Assembly (NCBI GenBank): GCA_902800365.1
Contig: CADCEF010000005.1
Location: 27,065 to 91,064 of the forward strand
Length of the DNA: 64,000 bases
Source of the DNA: an uncultured Prevotella sp.
Lineage (GTDB): Bacteria > Bacteroidota > Bacteroidia > Bacteroidales > Bacteroidaceae
Reading direction: 5' to 3'
Below the pieces are notes generated by a model. It made no database searches. It worked only from the letters and a program-made list of their open reading frames with translations, and had not been told where the DNA came from. A program made the position numbers and the translations under genes. Shown here piece by piece: positions 50,891 through 61,166 of the stretch (the stretch's first letter is position 1; every line of letters starts with the position of its first letter).

Positions 50891-51304
50891 GTGAATATAG
50901 ATAGAATTAAAGAAATAATAAACGAGAAACCCAATTTAAGTACGGCCCTCGGGATGGAATTTATCTCCACTCCCGAGGACGATACTTGTATGGCGAGAAT
51001 GAAAGTTGACGAGCGCAATCGCCAGCCATTCGGATTCCTCAGTGGTGGAGCATCGCTTGCTCTGGCCGAGAATCTGGCAGGTGTGGCATCGTCGGCATTA
51101 TGCCCTGGATGTGCCTGCGTAGGCATAGAGGTAAGCGGAAGTCATGTGAAGGCGGTGGTTGAGGGAGATACTGTTACAGCCCACGCCCGTATGTTGCACA
51201 AAGGTACCACACTGCATGTGTGGAATGTTGATATAAAAGACACTGCCAACGAGCTGATATCGAATGTGCGAGTTACTAACTATATAATAAAGCAGAAGAA
51301 GTAA
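50891..51304 (+). CDS. Hotdog-fold thioesterase, probable DHNA-CoA hydrolase
   Basis: A 137-aa PaaI-type hotdog protein beginning with a GTG codon. Residues 45-62 (QPFGFLSGGASLALAENL) align with the active loop of DHNA-CoA thioesterases; the catalytic Glu60 is present, but the usual HGG is SGG (Ser51). First gene of the menaquinone operon: it overlaps menF by one base, which supports a role in hydrolysing 1,4-dihydroxy-2-naphthoyl-CoA. The symbol menI would fit but is not proven. Confidence 0.85.
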   Translation: MNIDRIKEIINEKPNLSTALGMEFISTPEDDTCMARMKVDERNRQPFGFLSGGASLALAENLAGVASSALCPGCACVGIEVSGSHVKAVVEGDTVTAHARMLHKGTTLHVWNVDIKDTANELISNVRVTNYIIKQKK

Positions 51305-52341
51305 TGAGCGCATACGCAATATACAGACTACCCCATGAAGACCATGCAACACTGATACATCAGACAGAAGGCAACCCCGTGGAACTGCATTCTCTTACAG
51401 AGCTTAATGGCAAGCAAGGATTTGTGGTGGCCCCCTTCGAGGTGAAATCGGAAACGCCTATTTTACTGATTCGCCCAGACGAAGTGGAGGAGATAGAAGT
51501 GAAAGATGTGTTGACGGAGTATCCTCTAACCTCAACTCCCTCACCTCTAACCCCATATTACAAGGTTGATTTTGCCAATTACCACTCGCAGTTAAAGAAC
51601 GATACATTCAGAAAAATCGTTCTTGCCAGATGCGCTGACGAGAAGATTGACCAGAAGTTGGAGCCAATGGAACTCTTCTATAGAGCCTGCGCCATGTATC
51701 CACGATTGTTCATTGCCCTTGTTGAGACAGAGAAGAGCGGATGCTGGCTTACTGCCACACCAGAGATTCTGCTCGATGGCAAAGGCAACGACTGGCGAAC
51801 CATTGCGCTGGCTGGTACTATGAAACTTGAGGGCGACCAGCTGGACGGAGAGGGTGAGACACTGAGATGGAGCACCAAGAATATTCAGGAGCAGCGCATA
51901 GTGGCTACATACATAACAGAGTGCCTGGAGCAGTTTACCAGCGATTTCGGCGAAGAAGGCCCAAAGACTGTCCGAGCTGCAAATCTGGTGCACCTTAGAA
52001 GCGACTTTACATTTAAACTCGATGATAACAATCATATTGGCGACATACTGAACACCTTGCACCCCACACCTGCTGTGTGCGGACTGCCTAAGCGCGAGGC
52101 GTTTAAGTTTATCGTAAAGAACGAACATACCCCACGTCGCTACTATAGCGGCTTTATGGGTCCTCTTGGGGCTACTGAAACTCACTTGTATGTCTCGCTT
52201 CGCTGCATGAATATTGATGGAGATACATGCCATCTGTATGCTGGTGGAGGATTGCTGAAAGACAGCACAGAAGAGCAGGAGTGGCTTGAGACTGAAGCAA
52301 AAATGGAAACAATGAGAAGATTATTATATGTACAGCAGTAA
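51304..52341 (+). CDS. menF: Isochorismate synthase
   Basis: A 345-aa chorismate-binding enzyme. FRKIVLARC, then YYSGFMGPLG and the C-terminal LYAGGGLLKDSTEEQEW are the family signatures. Enterobacterial MenF is longer (about 430 aa); short forms are common in Bacteroidetes. It commits chorismate to menaquinone. It overlaps menD by 14 bases. Confidence 0.92.
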   Translation: MSAYAIYRLPHEDHATLIHQTEGNPVELHSLTELNGKQGFVVAPFEVKSETPILLIRPDEVEEIEVKDVLTEYPLTSTPSPLTPYYKVDFANYHSQLKNDTFRKIVLARCADEKIDQKLEPMELFYRACAMYPRLFIALVETEKSGCWLTATPEILLDGKGNDWRTIALAGTMKLEGDQLDGEGETLRWSTKNIQEQRIVATYITECLEQFTSDFGEEGPKTVRAANLVHLRSDFTFKLDDNNHIGDILNTLHPTPAVCGLPKREAFKFIVKNEHTPRRYYSGFMGPLGATETHLYVSLRCMNIDGDTCHLYAGGGLLKDSTEEQEWLETEAKMETMRRLLYVQQ

Positions 52342-53989
52342 GGAGAACGTAAACATACTGACATCGTTGTTGGTAAAGCATGGTGTAAGGCACGCAGTTG
52401 TTTGTCCAGGTAGTCGTAATTCGCCCATTTCGCACAACCTCTGCGAGTGTCCTGAAATAGAGTGCTATCCGGTTACCGATGAGCGTAGCGCAGGATTCTA
52501 TGCCTTAGGCATGGCGCTAACGCTATGCAAGCCAGTGGTTATCTGTGTTACCAGCGGAACAGCTTTGCTGAACGTAGCACCAGCTGTGGCCGAGGCTTAC
52601 TATCAGCATGTGCCACTTATTGTGGTATCGGCCGACAGACCTGAGCAATGGATTGACCAGCTTGATGGTCAGACCATGCCACAGCCTGATGCCTTGGGAC
52701 GATTTGTGAAGAGGGCAGTGTCGCTGCCAGAACCTCATGATGAGGAGACACGCTGGTATTGCAATCGCCTGATAAACGAGGCCCTGAACGAGACCAATCA
52801 TCATGGCTACGGACCTGTTCATATCAACGTGCCCATAAGCGAACCTCTGTTCGAGTACAATGTGCCAGAGCTGCCTGATGAGCGCAGAATACATCTGATT
52901 AATGGCCGTTGCGACAGATACATGCTTTCGATAGAATGCTCTGAGCAGTTTGTTGTTGCCAAGAAACCTATGCTGGTTATCGGACAGATGTCGATGGAGC
53001 AGCTGCTGCCAGCAGAAATCTATATGATTTCGCAATGTGCTGTGGTGCTTAATGAGGCACTCAGTCTGGGTAAGGGTGGCAGCCACTTCAACGAGGTCCT
53101 CTATGCCGTATCAGGTGATCCTGACTTCGAGCCCGACTTCCTGCTATACGTTGGCGACACATTGGTGAGCAAGCGCATAAAGAAATGGATGCGCACACTG
53201 AAGAACACCAAGATATGGGCTGTTACTGAAGACGGAAGAGTGCAGGATACAACTATGAATCTGTATGGTGTCATCGAAGGTCGTCCTGCTGATGTAATCG
53301 AAGACCTGGTTGAGTCGATAAAGACAAAATCCATCAGCTCAACATCCAGATATAAGGCCCGCTGGGATATGGCTCTGCGCAAGACGGCCCACATGGCATT
53401 TACCTATAAGCCTGAATACTCGCAGATGGCTGCAGTAAAGATGTTTGAGGAGAAGATAGGTACGGCTGTTAACTACTATGTGCATTATGGTAATAGCAGT
53501 TCTATACGTCTGGCCAGCTTCTATGCTCGTCACTTTGTTTACTGCAATCGTGGTGTTAATGGCATCGAGGGAACTCTGTCGACAGCTGCTGGTGGCTCAG
53601 TGGTAACAGATCAGAAGGTGTTCTGTGCTTTGGGCGACCTGAGTTTCTTCTACGATCAGAATGCACTCTGGAATATGAATCTTAAGGGCAACCTGCGCGT
53701 ATTGCTGCTTAACAACCAGCGTGGAACCATCTTCAATATGCTGAAGGGCTTGGAGCAGAGTGAATCGCGCGATAAGTTCGTGTCAGGTGCACACACTGCT
53801 ACTGCTGAGGGTATCTGTATGCAGAACAATGTTCAGTATCTGAAGGCCACGAATACAGAGGAATTGGAACAAGGGCTCGACACGCTGATTAATGCTGAGA
53901 GCGACAGACCAATATTGCTTGAGGTGCTTACAGATGCCGAGAGTGATGTAAGAATAGTGAAAGAATATTATCAGAAATTGAATATATGA
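52328..53989 (+). CDS. menD: SEPHCHC synthase MenD
   Basis: A 553-aa ThDP enzyme: [24 protein letters not shown] and the cofactor motif [16 protein letters not shown]. It joins isochorismate with 2-oxoglutarate. It overlaps menB by four bases (ATGA). Confidence 0.97.
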   Translation: MYSSKENVNILTSLLVKHGVRHAVVCPGSRNSPISHNLCECPEIECYPVTDERSAGFYALGMALTLCKPVVICVTSGTALLNVAPAVAEAYYQHVPLIVVSADRPEQWIDQLDGQTMPQPDALGRFVKRAVSLPEPHDEETRWYCNRLINEALNETNHHGYGPVHINVPISEPLFEYNVPELPDERRIHLINGRCDRYMLSIECSEQFVVAKKPMLVIGQMSMEQLLPAEIYMISQCAVVLNEALSLGKGGSHFNEVLYAVSGDPDFEPDFLLYVGDTLVSKRIKKWMRTLKNTKIWAVTEDGRVQDTTMNLYGVIEGRPADVIEDLVESIKTKSISSTSRYKARWDMALRKTAHMAFTYKPEYSQMAAVKMFEEKIGTAVNYYVHYGNSSSIRLASFYARHFVYCNRGVNGIEGTLSTAAGGSVVTDQKVFCALGDLSFFYDQNALWNMNLKGNLRVLLLNNQRGTIFNMLKGLEQSESRDKFVSGAHTATAEGICMQNNVQYLKATNTEELEQGLDTLINAESDRPILLEVLTDAESDVRIVKEYYQKLNI

Positions 53990-54840
53990 ATAGAGAGTGG
54001 AGAAAGATTAAGGATTTCAAGGAGATTATTTTCGAAGAATATAATGGTATAGCCAAGATAACCATTAACCGTCCGCAATATCGTAATGCCTTTACTCCCA
54101 AGACTACTTGGGAGCTGAGTCAGGCATTCTCTATGTGTCGCGAGATGCAGGAGATAAGTGTGGTGCTGCTTACAGGTGCCATGAGTGAAGTGCCAGAGGG
54201 AAAGACGCTGGCTGATGTGAAGCATGCCTTCTGCTCAGGTGGCGATATGCACGTGAAGGGGCGTGGTGGATATGTTGACGAGGAGGGAGTACCACGTCTT
54301 AGTGTTCTTGATGTGCAGATGCAGATTCGCCGCTTGCCAAAGCCTGTCATCGCTATGGTGAATGGTTACGCCATAGGCGGTGGACATGTGCTACACCTTG
54401 TGTGCGACCTTACCATCGCATCAGAGAATGCAATCTTTGGTCAGACTGGTCCTAAGGTAGGTAGTTTCGATGCTGGTTTCGGCTCATCATATCTGGCAAG
54501 AATCGTTGGTCAGAAGAAGGCTCGCGAGATATGGTTCCTTTGTCGTCAGTACTCAGCCAAGGAGGCCGAGGAGATGGGCATGGTAAACAAGGTTGTGCCC
54601 ATCGAGCGTCTTGAGGATGAGTGCGTGGAGTGGGCTGAGACAATGATGGAACGCTCGCCACTTGCACTCCGTATGATCAAGGCAGGACTTAATGCCGAGC
54701 TCGATGGTCAGGCTGGTATTCAGGAGCTTGCAGGCGATTGCACCATGCTATATTACTTCCTTGATGAGGCCCAAGAGGGTGGCAAGGCTTTCCTGGAAAA
54801 GCGCAAGCCCGATTTCAAGAAATATCCAAAGCTGCCATAA
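53986..54840 (+). CDS. menB: 1,4-dihydroxy-2-naphthoyl-CoA synthase MenB
   Basis: A 284-aa crotonase-fold enzyme: [28 protein letters not shown] and [20 protein letters not shown] are typical of MenB. It closes the second naphthoate ring. In the operon between menD and menC. Confidence 0.97.
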   Translation: MNREWRKIKDFKEIIFEEYNGIAKITINRPQYRNAFTPKTTWELSQAFSMCREMQEISVVLLTGAMSEVPEGKTLADVKHAFCSGGDMHVKGRGGYVDEEGVPRLSVLDVQMQIRRLPKPVIAMVNGYAIGGGHVLHLVCDLTIASENAIFGQTGPKVGSFDAGFGSSYLARIVGQKKAREIWFLCRQYSAKEAEEMGMVNKVVPIERLEDECVEWAETMMERSPLALRMIKAGLNAELDGQAGIQELAGDCTMLYYFLDEAQEGGKAFLEKRKPDFKKYPKLP

Positions 54841-54854
54841 TTTAGAATTTAGAG
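54841..54854 (+). repeat. Heptad repeat before menC
   Basis: TTTAGAA-TTTAGAG fills the whole menB-menC spacer up to the ATG. Confidence 0.6.
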
Positions 54855-55880
54855 ATGCGATTTGAAATAGAACATAGACTATTGCATTTTAAACAACCCG
54901 CGGGTACATCTCGCGGGGTTTATTTGACTCGCAAGATATGGCTTATTCATCTGTACGATGGTAAGCGTCAGGGAGTGGGGGAGTGTGCTCCATTGCCTGA
55001 TTTGAGTTGCGATGCAATGAGCGATGAGCAATATGCGTCTATATTAAATAAGGTGTGCGAGGATTATTGCAAAAATGGCGAGATAGATTACGATTTCCTT
55101 CGCGATTATCCATCTATGCTCTTTGGTCTCGAAACAGCAGTACTCTCGCTGCAGGCCTCTCGTCCTCACCTCTTGTTCGACACAGCTTTCTCTCGTGGCG
55201 AACAAGGTATTCCCATCAACGGACTGGTATGGATGGGCAATTATGAGGAGATGCTTGCGCGATTGGAGGAGAAACTTGAAAAAGGTTTCAGATGCGTGAA
55301 ACTTAAGATTGGCGCCATCGACTTTGATAAGGAGCTTGATTTGGTTAAGCGAATTCGCGAGCGATTCTCATTCCATGAGGTTGAGTTGCGTGTTGATGCC
55401 AATGGTGGTTTCAAGTACGAGGAGGCTCTCTATAAACTCGAGTTGCTTTCGCAATACGCCATCCATTCTATTGAGCAACCCATTAAGCAAGGTCAGTGGG
55501 CGTATATGGCTGAACTCTGCAGAGAGTCGCCACTCCCTATAGCACTCGATGAGGAGCTGATAGGTGTTAACGATCCTGAGACCAAGCGCCATATGCTGAA
55601 CGTTATCAAACCACGATACATCATTCTGAAACCATCGCTGCATGGTGGAATGATGGGATGTCGTGAGTGGATAAGCATCGCCAAGGATATGGGTATCGGC
55701 TCATGGATTACATCAGCACTTGAGAGTAACATAGGACTAAATGCCATTGCCCAGTTCACTTCGAGTGTGTATGGCGATAACATCACCATGCCACAAGGCC
55801 TTGGCACAGGACAGCTCTTTACAGATAATATCCCCATGCCGCTCGAGATACGAGGCGATAAGTTGTACTATGTCTCTTGA
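54855..55880 (+). CDS. menC: o-succinylbenzoate synthase MenC
   Basis: A 341-aa enolase-superfamily enzyme: CVKLKIGAID (Lys pair), RVDANGGF, SIEQPI (metal Glu) and LDEEL, then ILKPSLHGG (Lys). It dehydrates SHCHC. It overlaps menE by 11 bases. Confidence 0.95.
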   Translation: MRFEIEHRLLHFKQPAGTSRGVYLTRKIWLIHLYDGKRQGVGECAPLPDLSCDAMSDEQYASILNKVCEDYCKNGEIDYDFLRDYPSMLFGLETAVLSLQASRPHLLFDTAFSRGEQGIPINGLVWMGNYEEMLARLEEKLEKGFRCVKLKIGAIDFDKELDLVKRIRERFSFHEVELRVDANGGFKYEEALYKLELLSQYAIHSIEQPIKQGQWAYMAELCRESPLPIALDEELIGVNDPETKRHMLNVIKPRYIILKPSLHGGMMGCREWISIAKDMGIGSWITSALESNIGLNAIAQFTSSVYGDNITMPQGLGTGQLFTDNIPMPLEIRGDKLYYVS

Positions 55881-56832
55881 AAAGTTTTTAGAGGATTGGA
55901 ATAACCCATCGGAGTTTGTTGAGGTAAAGACCAGTGGCAGTACTGGTGAGCCTAAACGTATGATGGTTGAGAAACGCAGGATGCTGAATTCTGCGCGAAT
56001 AACTTGTGATTTCCTTGGGCTGAAGAAGGGTGATACAGCACTGCTATGTATGTCGACCGACTATATCGCTGGCAAGATGATGGTAGTGCGCTCGATAGAG
56101 CGTGGACTGAATTTGATAAGTGTTGAGCCAAGCGGCCACCCCCTTGCAGCAAGAGAAAATTTAGAATTTTCTTTTGCTGCGATGGTGCCAATGCAGGTTT
56201 ATAACTCGCTTCAGGTGCCTGAGGAGAAAGAGAGGTTGATGGCTATTCGCCACCTGATTATTGGTGGAGGGGCGATAGACGAGGCTATGGAGCGTGAGCT
56301 AAGGAACTTTCCCAATGCTGTGTGGAGCACATACGGCATGACTGAGACTCTATCGCATATAGCACTACGTCGTATCAGTGGTCCAGATGCATCCGATTGG
56401 TACACACCATTCCCTTCTGTAGAAATATCGCAGAACCAGGATGGCTGTTTGGTAATAAATGCCCCAGAGGTTTGTGCAGAGACACTCGTAACTAACGACA
56501 TAGTTGAGATTAAGAACAATCGCTTCCGTATCCTTGGTCGTAAGGATAATGTGATATGCTCTGGAGGAATAAAATTGCAGATAGAGGAGATTGAGCGCGA
56601 GCTGAAACCTTACGTGCGCGTACCTTATATAATAAGTAAGCGAAAAGACGAGAAATTTGGTGAGGTGGTTGTGCTTCTTACTGAAGGCTCTACTGATGAA
56701 GCAAAACAGATTTGCGAAAAAGTACTTCCTAAATACCATATACCCAAAGCCTACATCCATGTAGACCAAATACCACTAACAGAAACAGGCAAGCCTGCTC
56801 GTAAGAAAGCGGAGCTGCTGGCTGAAAAGTAA
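55870..56832 (+). CDS. menE: o-succinylbenzoate-CoA ligase MenE (short form)
   Basis: A 320-aa AMP-forming ligase. TSGSTGEPKRMMVEKRRM is the P-loop, STYGMTETLSHIALR the A5 motif, ILGRKDNVICSGGIKLQIEE the hinge and TGKPARKK holds the C-terminal catalytic Lys. It lacks about 130 N-terminal residues of enterobacterial MenE, as in other Bacteroidetes. The start at 55870 is chosen since it opens with a plausible MSLEKFLEDW; the frame is open to 55741 inside menC. menH and menA are not in the window. Confidence 0.92.
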   Translation: MSLEKFLEDWNNPSEFVEVKTSGSTGEPKRMMVEKRRMLNSARITCDFLGLKKGDTALLCMSTDYIAGKMMVVRSIERGLNLISVEPSGHPLAARENLEFSFAAMVPMQVYNSLQVPEEKERLMAIRHLIIGGGAIDEAMERELRNFPNAVWSTYGMTETLSHIALRRISGPDASDWYTPFPSVEISQNQDGCLVINAPEVCAETLVTNDIVEIKNNRFRILGRKDNVICSGGIKLQIEEIERELKPYVRVPYIISKRKDEKFGEVVVLLTEGSTDEAKQICEKVLPKYHIPKAYIHVDQIPLTETGKPARKKAELLAEK

Positions 56833-56927
56833 GATAGGACCACTCTCGCGAGCAGCCCTACCTCGATTAGTTAGTAATATGATTAGGTCTATTAAGTTGA
56901 TTGGTTAATCGTATTTAGGTCTGGCGC

Positions 56928-57977
56928 CTAACTTTCTCTATAAAAGTCAAGTGCCTCGTAAATTTCATCCTTTGTGGCAGTCTGGTTGATAAGAATATCA
57001 CCCACACCTCCCAGAAGAGTAAAGTTGATGATACCAGCAACATTCTTCTTGTCGTGAGTCATAAACTCAAGCAGCGTTGGGTAGTCATCGCATGTAATAT
57101 CCATCTTTCCATAATGGTCGAGAATGAATCTCGCAGTCTGATGCATCTTCTCACTTGGGAATCCAGTCTTGATGGCACTCAGATATAGCTCAACCACCAA
57201 TCCCCAAGCCACAGCATAACCATGTAGAACGGGTTTGCGCTTCAGAGCAAACGACTCGAACGCATGTCCTGCAGTATGTCCAAGGTTCAATGCCTTGCGG
57301 ATGCCCTTTTCTGTAGGATCCTCTGTTACGATGCGCTGCTTTACTGTCACCGATTCAGCCACCATGCGCTTCAACTCTACCAAGTCGGGCTTCTCAATGT
57401 CGAATGTCAGCAACTCGCCAAGCATCTTTTCATTGTTTATGAGTCCGTGCTTCAGCATCTCAGCATAACCACTCAGCATATTCTCTACATCGAGAGTCTT
57501 CAGGAACTCAGTATCCAAGATAACGCTCTTGGCATTGTTGAAAACACCAATCTCGTTTTTCAGTCCAAGGAAGTTTATACCTGTTTTTCCGCCTACAGAT
57601 GCATCAACCATCGAAAGCAAGGTGGTGGGTATGTTGATGTAATTTATTCCACGTTTAAATGTTGAAGCGGCAAAGCCTCCAAGATCGGTAACCATTCCGC
57701 CACCTATATTTATTAATAAGGTGTGACGTGTGGCTCCACCTTCGCTTAGATGCTTCCAAACGGTCATCAGCGAAGCGAAGTCTTTATGTGCATCTGTGGC
57801 TTCGATAACAATCAGCTTGGAACCCTTAAGGCAATCAAAGCCCTCAACCACAGGGATACAACACTTGGCGGTAGTCTCATCGGCCAGTACGAATGTAATA
57901 TCGTGCTCGCACTCAGAGATTGCCTCTTCGAGTGTTTTGTCCAACTGCTCGGATATGATTACTTTTTGTGGGCTCAT
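56928..57977 (-). CDS. aroB: 3-dehydroquinate synthase AroB
   Basis: A 349-aa enzyme: NIGGGMVTDLGGFAASTFKR and SVGGKTGINFLG bind NAD; LNLGHTAGHAFE and HGYAVAWGLVVE carry the metal-binding His residues. Second step of the shikimate pathway, which supplies chorismate to the convergent menaquinone operon. A -7 box TATCTTTG (plus 58018-58025) lies upstream, but a -33 box is not clear. Confidence 0.97.
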   Translation of the reverse strand: MSPQKVIISEQLDKTLEEAISECEHDITFVLADETTAKCCIPVVEGFDCLKGSKLIVIEATDAHKDFASLMTVWKHLSEGGATRHTLLINIGGGMVTDLGGFAASTFKRGINYINIPTTLLSMVDASVGGKTGINFLGLKNEIGVFNNAKSVILDTEFLKTLDVENMLSGYAEMLKHGLINNEKMLGELLTFDIEKPDLVELKRMVAESVTVKQRIVTEDPTEKGIRKALNLGHTAGHAFESFALKRKPVLHGYAVAWGLVVELYLSAIKTGFPSEKMHQTARFILDHYGKMDITCDDYPTLLEFMTHDKKNVAGIINFTLLGGVGDILINQTATKDEIYEALDFYRES

Positions 57978-58132
57978 TACCTTAGGTTGCCTAATTTCAA
58001 TTTTTTAAATCTGCGTGCAAAGATAACACAATTTTTTTAAAACCTAACATTTTAAATAAAAAATTAGTGTTTGCATTAAACTTTTTTTTTCTGTGTGCGT
58101 CAAACAATCAGTTAAAAGTAGAAAAAGGTAAT

Positions 58133-61087
58133 ATGAGAAGACTATTAGTTTTGATGACAACCGTGATGTTAACGGTTCTTTCAGTACATGCGCAACGCAT
58201 GGTTTCAGGTAAAGTGATTGAGCAGGATACTCAAGACGCTGTTATTCAGGCCACCGCTTCTATTCTTTCGGGCGATAAGGTTGTGTCTAATGGCGTAACT
58301 AACACAGATGGTGCATTCCGTGTTAAGGCTCCAAGCGATGGAACTTATACACTTAAGATTACTTATGTGGGTTTTAAGACCTACACTAAGAAGTTCACCA
58401 TCAAGGAGGGTAAGGACTATAATGCAGGGACAATCTCGCTCTCACCTGATGCCATTATGCTTAAAGGCGCCACTGTTACTGCTCGCGCATCAAAGGTAAC
58501 ACTTAAGGCCGACACCTTTGTATATAATGCAGCTGCATTCCGTACACCAGAGGGTTCGGTTGTTGAGGAGCTGGTTAAGCGTCTGCCAGGTGCTGAGGTT
58601 AGCGACGACGGTTCAATCAAGATTAATGGTAAAGAGGTTAAGAAGATTCTTGTTGATGGTAAGGAGTTCATGACTGGTGACACAAAGACCGCTATCAAGA
58701 ACCTGCCAACTAACATTATCGACCGCATTAAGGCTTACGATCGCCAGAGCGACCTTGCCCGTGTTTCTGGTATCGAGGATGGTGAGGAAGAGACTGTGCT
58801 CGACTTCGGTATCAAGCAGGGTATGAACAAGGGTATCATGGCCAATGTCGATCTCGCCATGGGTACCAAGAACCGATATTCTGGCCGTGCTTTCGGTGGT
58901 ATCATGAATAATGCCACCAAGGTTTTCCTGATGACCAACGCAAACAATACAAATGATATGGGTTTCCCTGGTGGTGGCGGTGGAGGCCGTTGGGGCGGTG
59001 GACGCCAAGGCCTCACAGCTACCAAGATGACAGGTGTGAACCTTAACTACGAGGGCACCAAACTTAAGCTCGATGGTAGCGTGCGTTGGAATCATAGCGA
59101 TGTAGATGCTTTCTCAAAGGTTTCGCGCCAGATTATCTATAGCGAGACTCAGTCGCAGTTCAGCAATAGCTTGTCGCAGAACTTCTCTCGCACCAATGCC
59201 TGGAACGCCCAGATGCGTTTGGAGTGGACTCCTGATTCAATGACTAACATCATGTTTCGCCCATCGTTCCGCTACAACTCAAACGATGGCGATAACAACA
59301 GCCTTGAGGCTTCGTTTACCGACGATCCTTATAAGTACGTAAAGACGGTAGATCTCTATACCTTGGATGGCTTGAAGGATTACACCCAGAACAAGCGCGA
59401 CCAGACAAACGTTTCGTATAGCGATTCTAAGAACATCAACGGTATGTTGCAGTTCAACCGTCGTCTCAGCAACACGGGTCGTAACATCACCCTCCAGTTG
59501 AATGCCGGATGGAGCGATGGCGATAGCAAGTCAATCTCAAACAGTTTGATTGATTACTATACTAAAGGTATCATTACTAATGTAGATACCATCAATCGCT
59601 ATTCTATCACACCTACCAAGAACTGGAACTATAGCGCACGTATCACATATAGCGAGCCTATCTTGCCTCGCACCTACCTGCAGTTCAGCTATCAGTATCA
59701 GTATCGCTACCAGAAGAGCGATCGTGGCACTTACGACTTCAGCAAACTGCCTATCATCCCAGGTATCTGGGAAGGAGGCTTCCGCTCGTGGGATAGCTAT
59801 CTCGAGCAGTTCGGCGTTAAGACTATCGAGCCTTATAAGGATATTGACCAGAGCCGCTACTCAGAGTATCAGAACTACATCCACACCGCTGAGGTGATGC
59901 TTCGCATCGTTCGCAATGCCTATACCTTCAACGTTGGTGTGCAGATGGTTCCACAGAAGTCACACTTCGTTCAGGACTACAAGGGCGTTCATGCCGATAC
60001 CGTTCGCACCGTCACCAACTTTGCGCCTACCATGGACTTCCGTTGGAAGCGTAACCAGCAGAGTCAGCTGCGATTCACCTATCGTGCTAACACCAGTCAG
60101 CCTTCAATGAGCGATCTGCTCGACATCACCGATAATACCGACCCTCTGAACATTCAGAAAGGTAACCCAGGTCTGAAGCCTTCGTTCACTCAGAACTTCC
60201 GTCTGAACTATAACGACTATATCCAGAGATACCAGCGTGCCATCATGACGTTTGTAAACTTCTCGATGACCAGCAACTCTATCTCAAACAAGAGTACCTA
60301 CAATCCAGCAACAGGTGGTCGTATCACCCAGCCCGAGAACATCAACGGCAACTGGAACGGTATGGTAGGATTCATGTTCAACACCGCTCTCGATTCAGCC
60401 GCTTACTTCAATGTCAACACCTTTACCAATCTTAACTACGCTCACAATGTGGGTTATGTAAGTGTTGACTTGAACTCTGATTCTCAGAAGTCGGTTACTA
60501 CCACTACAGGTATCATGGAGCGCCTTGCAGCCAGCTATCGTAACGATTGGTTGGAGTTCGAGCTCAGCGGTATGGTTAACTACAACCACAGCCGCAGCGA
60601 ACTGCAGAAGAACAACAACCTCGACACCTGGATGTTTACATACGGCGCCATGCTTGGTCTTACTGCACCTTGGGGAACATCACTCACTACTAATATGAAT
60701 ATGCAGAGTCGTCGTGGTTATAACGATAACTCGATGAACACCAACGAGCTCATCTGGAATGCCCAGCTCTCACAGAGTTTCCTGAAGGGTAACGCCCTTA
60801 CCGTTTCTCTGCAGCTGTACGACATCCTGCACCAGCAGTCAAACCTCTCGCGTTCTATCACCGCTTCTATGCGTACCGATACCGAGTACAACGCTATTAC
60901 AAGCTACGGTATGGTTCACGTCATCTATCGTCTGAACCTCTTTGGAGGTAAGGCTGGTCGTCAGGGCGGTTTTGGTGGCCCTGGAGGTCCTGGTGGCCGT
61001 GGCGGTCGTGGCGGTCGTGGTGGCTTCGGAGGCCCGATGGGTGGAGGCCCACGTGGTGGTGGCTTTGGTGGCCCACGCAGATTCTAA
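58133..61087 (+). CDS. Outer membrane beta-barrel protein with Gly/Arg-rich tail
   Basis: A 984-aa protein. The start at 58133 gives a signal peptide (MRRLLVLMTTVMLTVLSVHAQ); the frame to 58067 adds a non-signal leader. Residues 22-110 are a CarboxypepD_reg-like domain (VSGKVIEQDTQDAVIQATAS), then a plug-like region (PEGSVVEELVKRLPGAEV) and a large beta-barrel, as in the TonB receptor-like outer membrane beta-barrel family. Two Gly-rich loops are present: near residue 280 (FPGGGGGGRWGGGRQG) and the C-terminus, with four RGG-type repeats (GGRGGRGGRGG). No SusD partner follows, so a glycan utilisation role is not supported. Followed by a terminator. Confidence 0.85.
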   Translation: MRRLLVLMTTVMLTVLSVHAQRMVSGKVIEQDTQDAVIQATASILSGDKVVSNGVTNTDGAFRVKAPSDGTYTLKITYVGFKTYTKKFTIKEGKDYNAGTISLSPDAIMLKGATVTARASKVTLKADTFVYNAAAFRTPEGSVVEELVKRLPGAEVSDDGSIKINGKEVKKILVDGKEFMTGDTKTAIKNLPTNIIDRIKAYDRQSDLARVSGIEDGEEETVLDFGIKQGMNKGIMANVDLAMGTKNRYSGRAFGGIMNNATKVFLMTNANNTNDMGFPGGGGGGRWGGGRQGLTATKMTGVNLNYEGTKLKLDGSVRWNHSDVDAFSKVSRQIIYSETQSQFSNSLSQNFSRTNAWNAQMRLEWTPDSMTNIMFRPSFRYNSNDGDNNSLEASFTDDPYKYVKTVDLYTLDGLKDYTQNKRDQTNVSYSDSKNINGMLQFNRRLSNTGRNITLQLNAGWSDGDSKSISNSLIDYYTKGIITNVDTINRYSITPTKNWNYSARITYSEPILPRTYLQFSYQYQYRYQKSDRGTYDFSKLPIIPGIWEGGFRSWDSYLEQFGVKTIEPYKDIDQSRYSEYQNYIHTAEVMLRIVRNAYTFNVGVQMVPQKSHFVQDYKGVHADTVRTVTNFAPTMDFRWKRNQQSQLRFTYRANTSQPSMSDLLDITDNTDPLNIQKGNPGLKPSFTQNFRLNYNDYIQRYQRAIMTFVNFSMTSNSISNKSTYNPATGGRITQPENINGNWNGMVGFMFNTALDSAAYFNVNTFTNLNYAHNVGYVSVDLNSDSQKSVTTTTGIMERLAASYRNDWLEFELSGMVNYNHSRSELQKNNNLDTWMFTYGAMLGLTAPWGTSLTTNMNMQSRRGYNDNSMNTNELIWNAQLSQSFLKGNALTVSLQLYDILHQQSNLSRSITASMRTDTEYNAITSYGMVHVIYRLNLFGGKAGRQGGFGGPGGPGGRGGRGGRGGFGGPMGGGPRGGGFGGPRRF

Positions 61088-61093
61088 TAAGAG

Positions 61094-61128
61094 ATTGCTC
61101 CAAATTTTTTGGGGCAATTTTCTTTTAT
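61094..61128 (+). terminator. Terminator of the outer membrane protein gene
   Basis: ATTGCTCCAAA (61094-61104) / TTTGGGGCAAT (61108-61118) with one G-T pair, followed by TTTCTTTT. Confidence 0.78.
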
Positions 61129-61143
61129 CTCCGAAATTTTGTG

Positions 61144-61151
61144 TAACTTTG
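61144..61151 (+). promoter_or_regulatory. -7 box of the nucleotidyltransferase gene
   Basis: TAACTTTG, 15-27 bases before the two candidate starts; no clear TTTG at -33. Confidence 0.45.
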
Positions 61152-61166
61152 CAGCCCAAATAGATC

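Noticed and set aside
58067-58132. N-terminal extension of the outer membrane protein
   Set aside because: The extra 22 residues precede a complete signal peptide, and the start at 58133 places it correctly.
58133-61087. SusC-type glycan importer
   Set aside because: No SusD gene, no TonB box seen, and no glycan enzymes around it.
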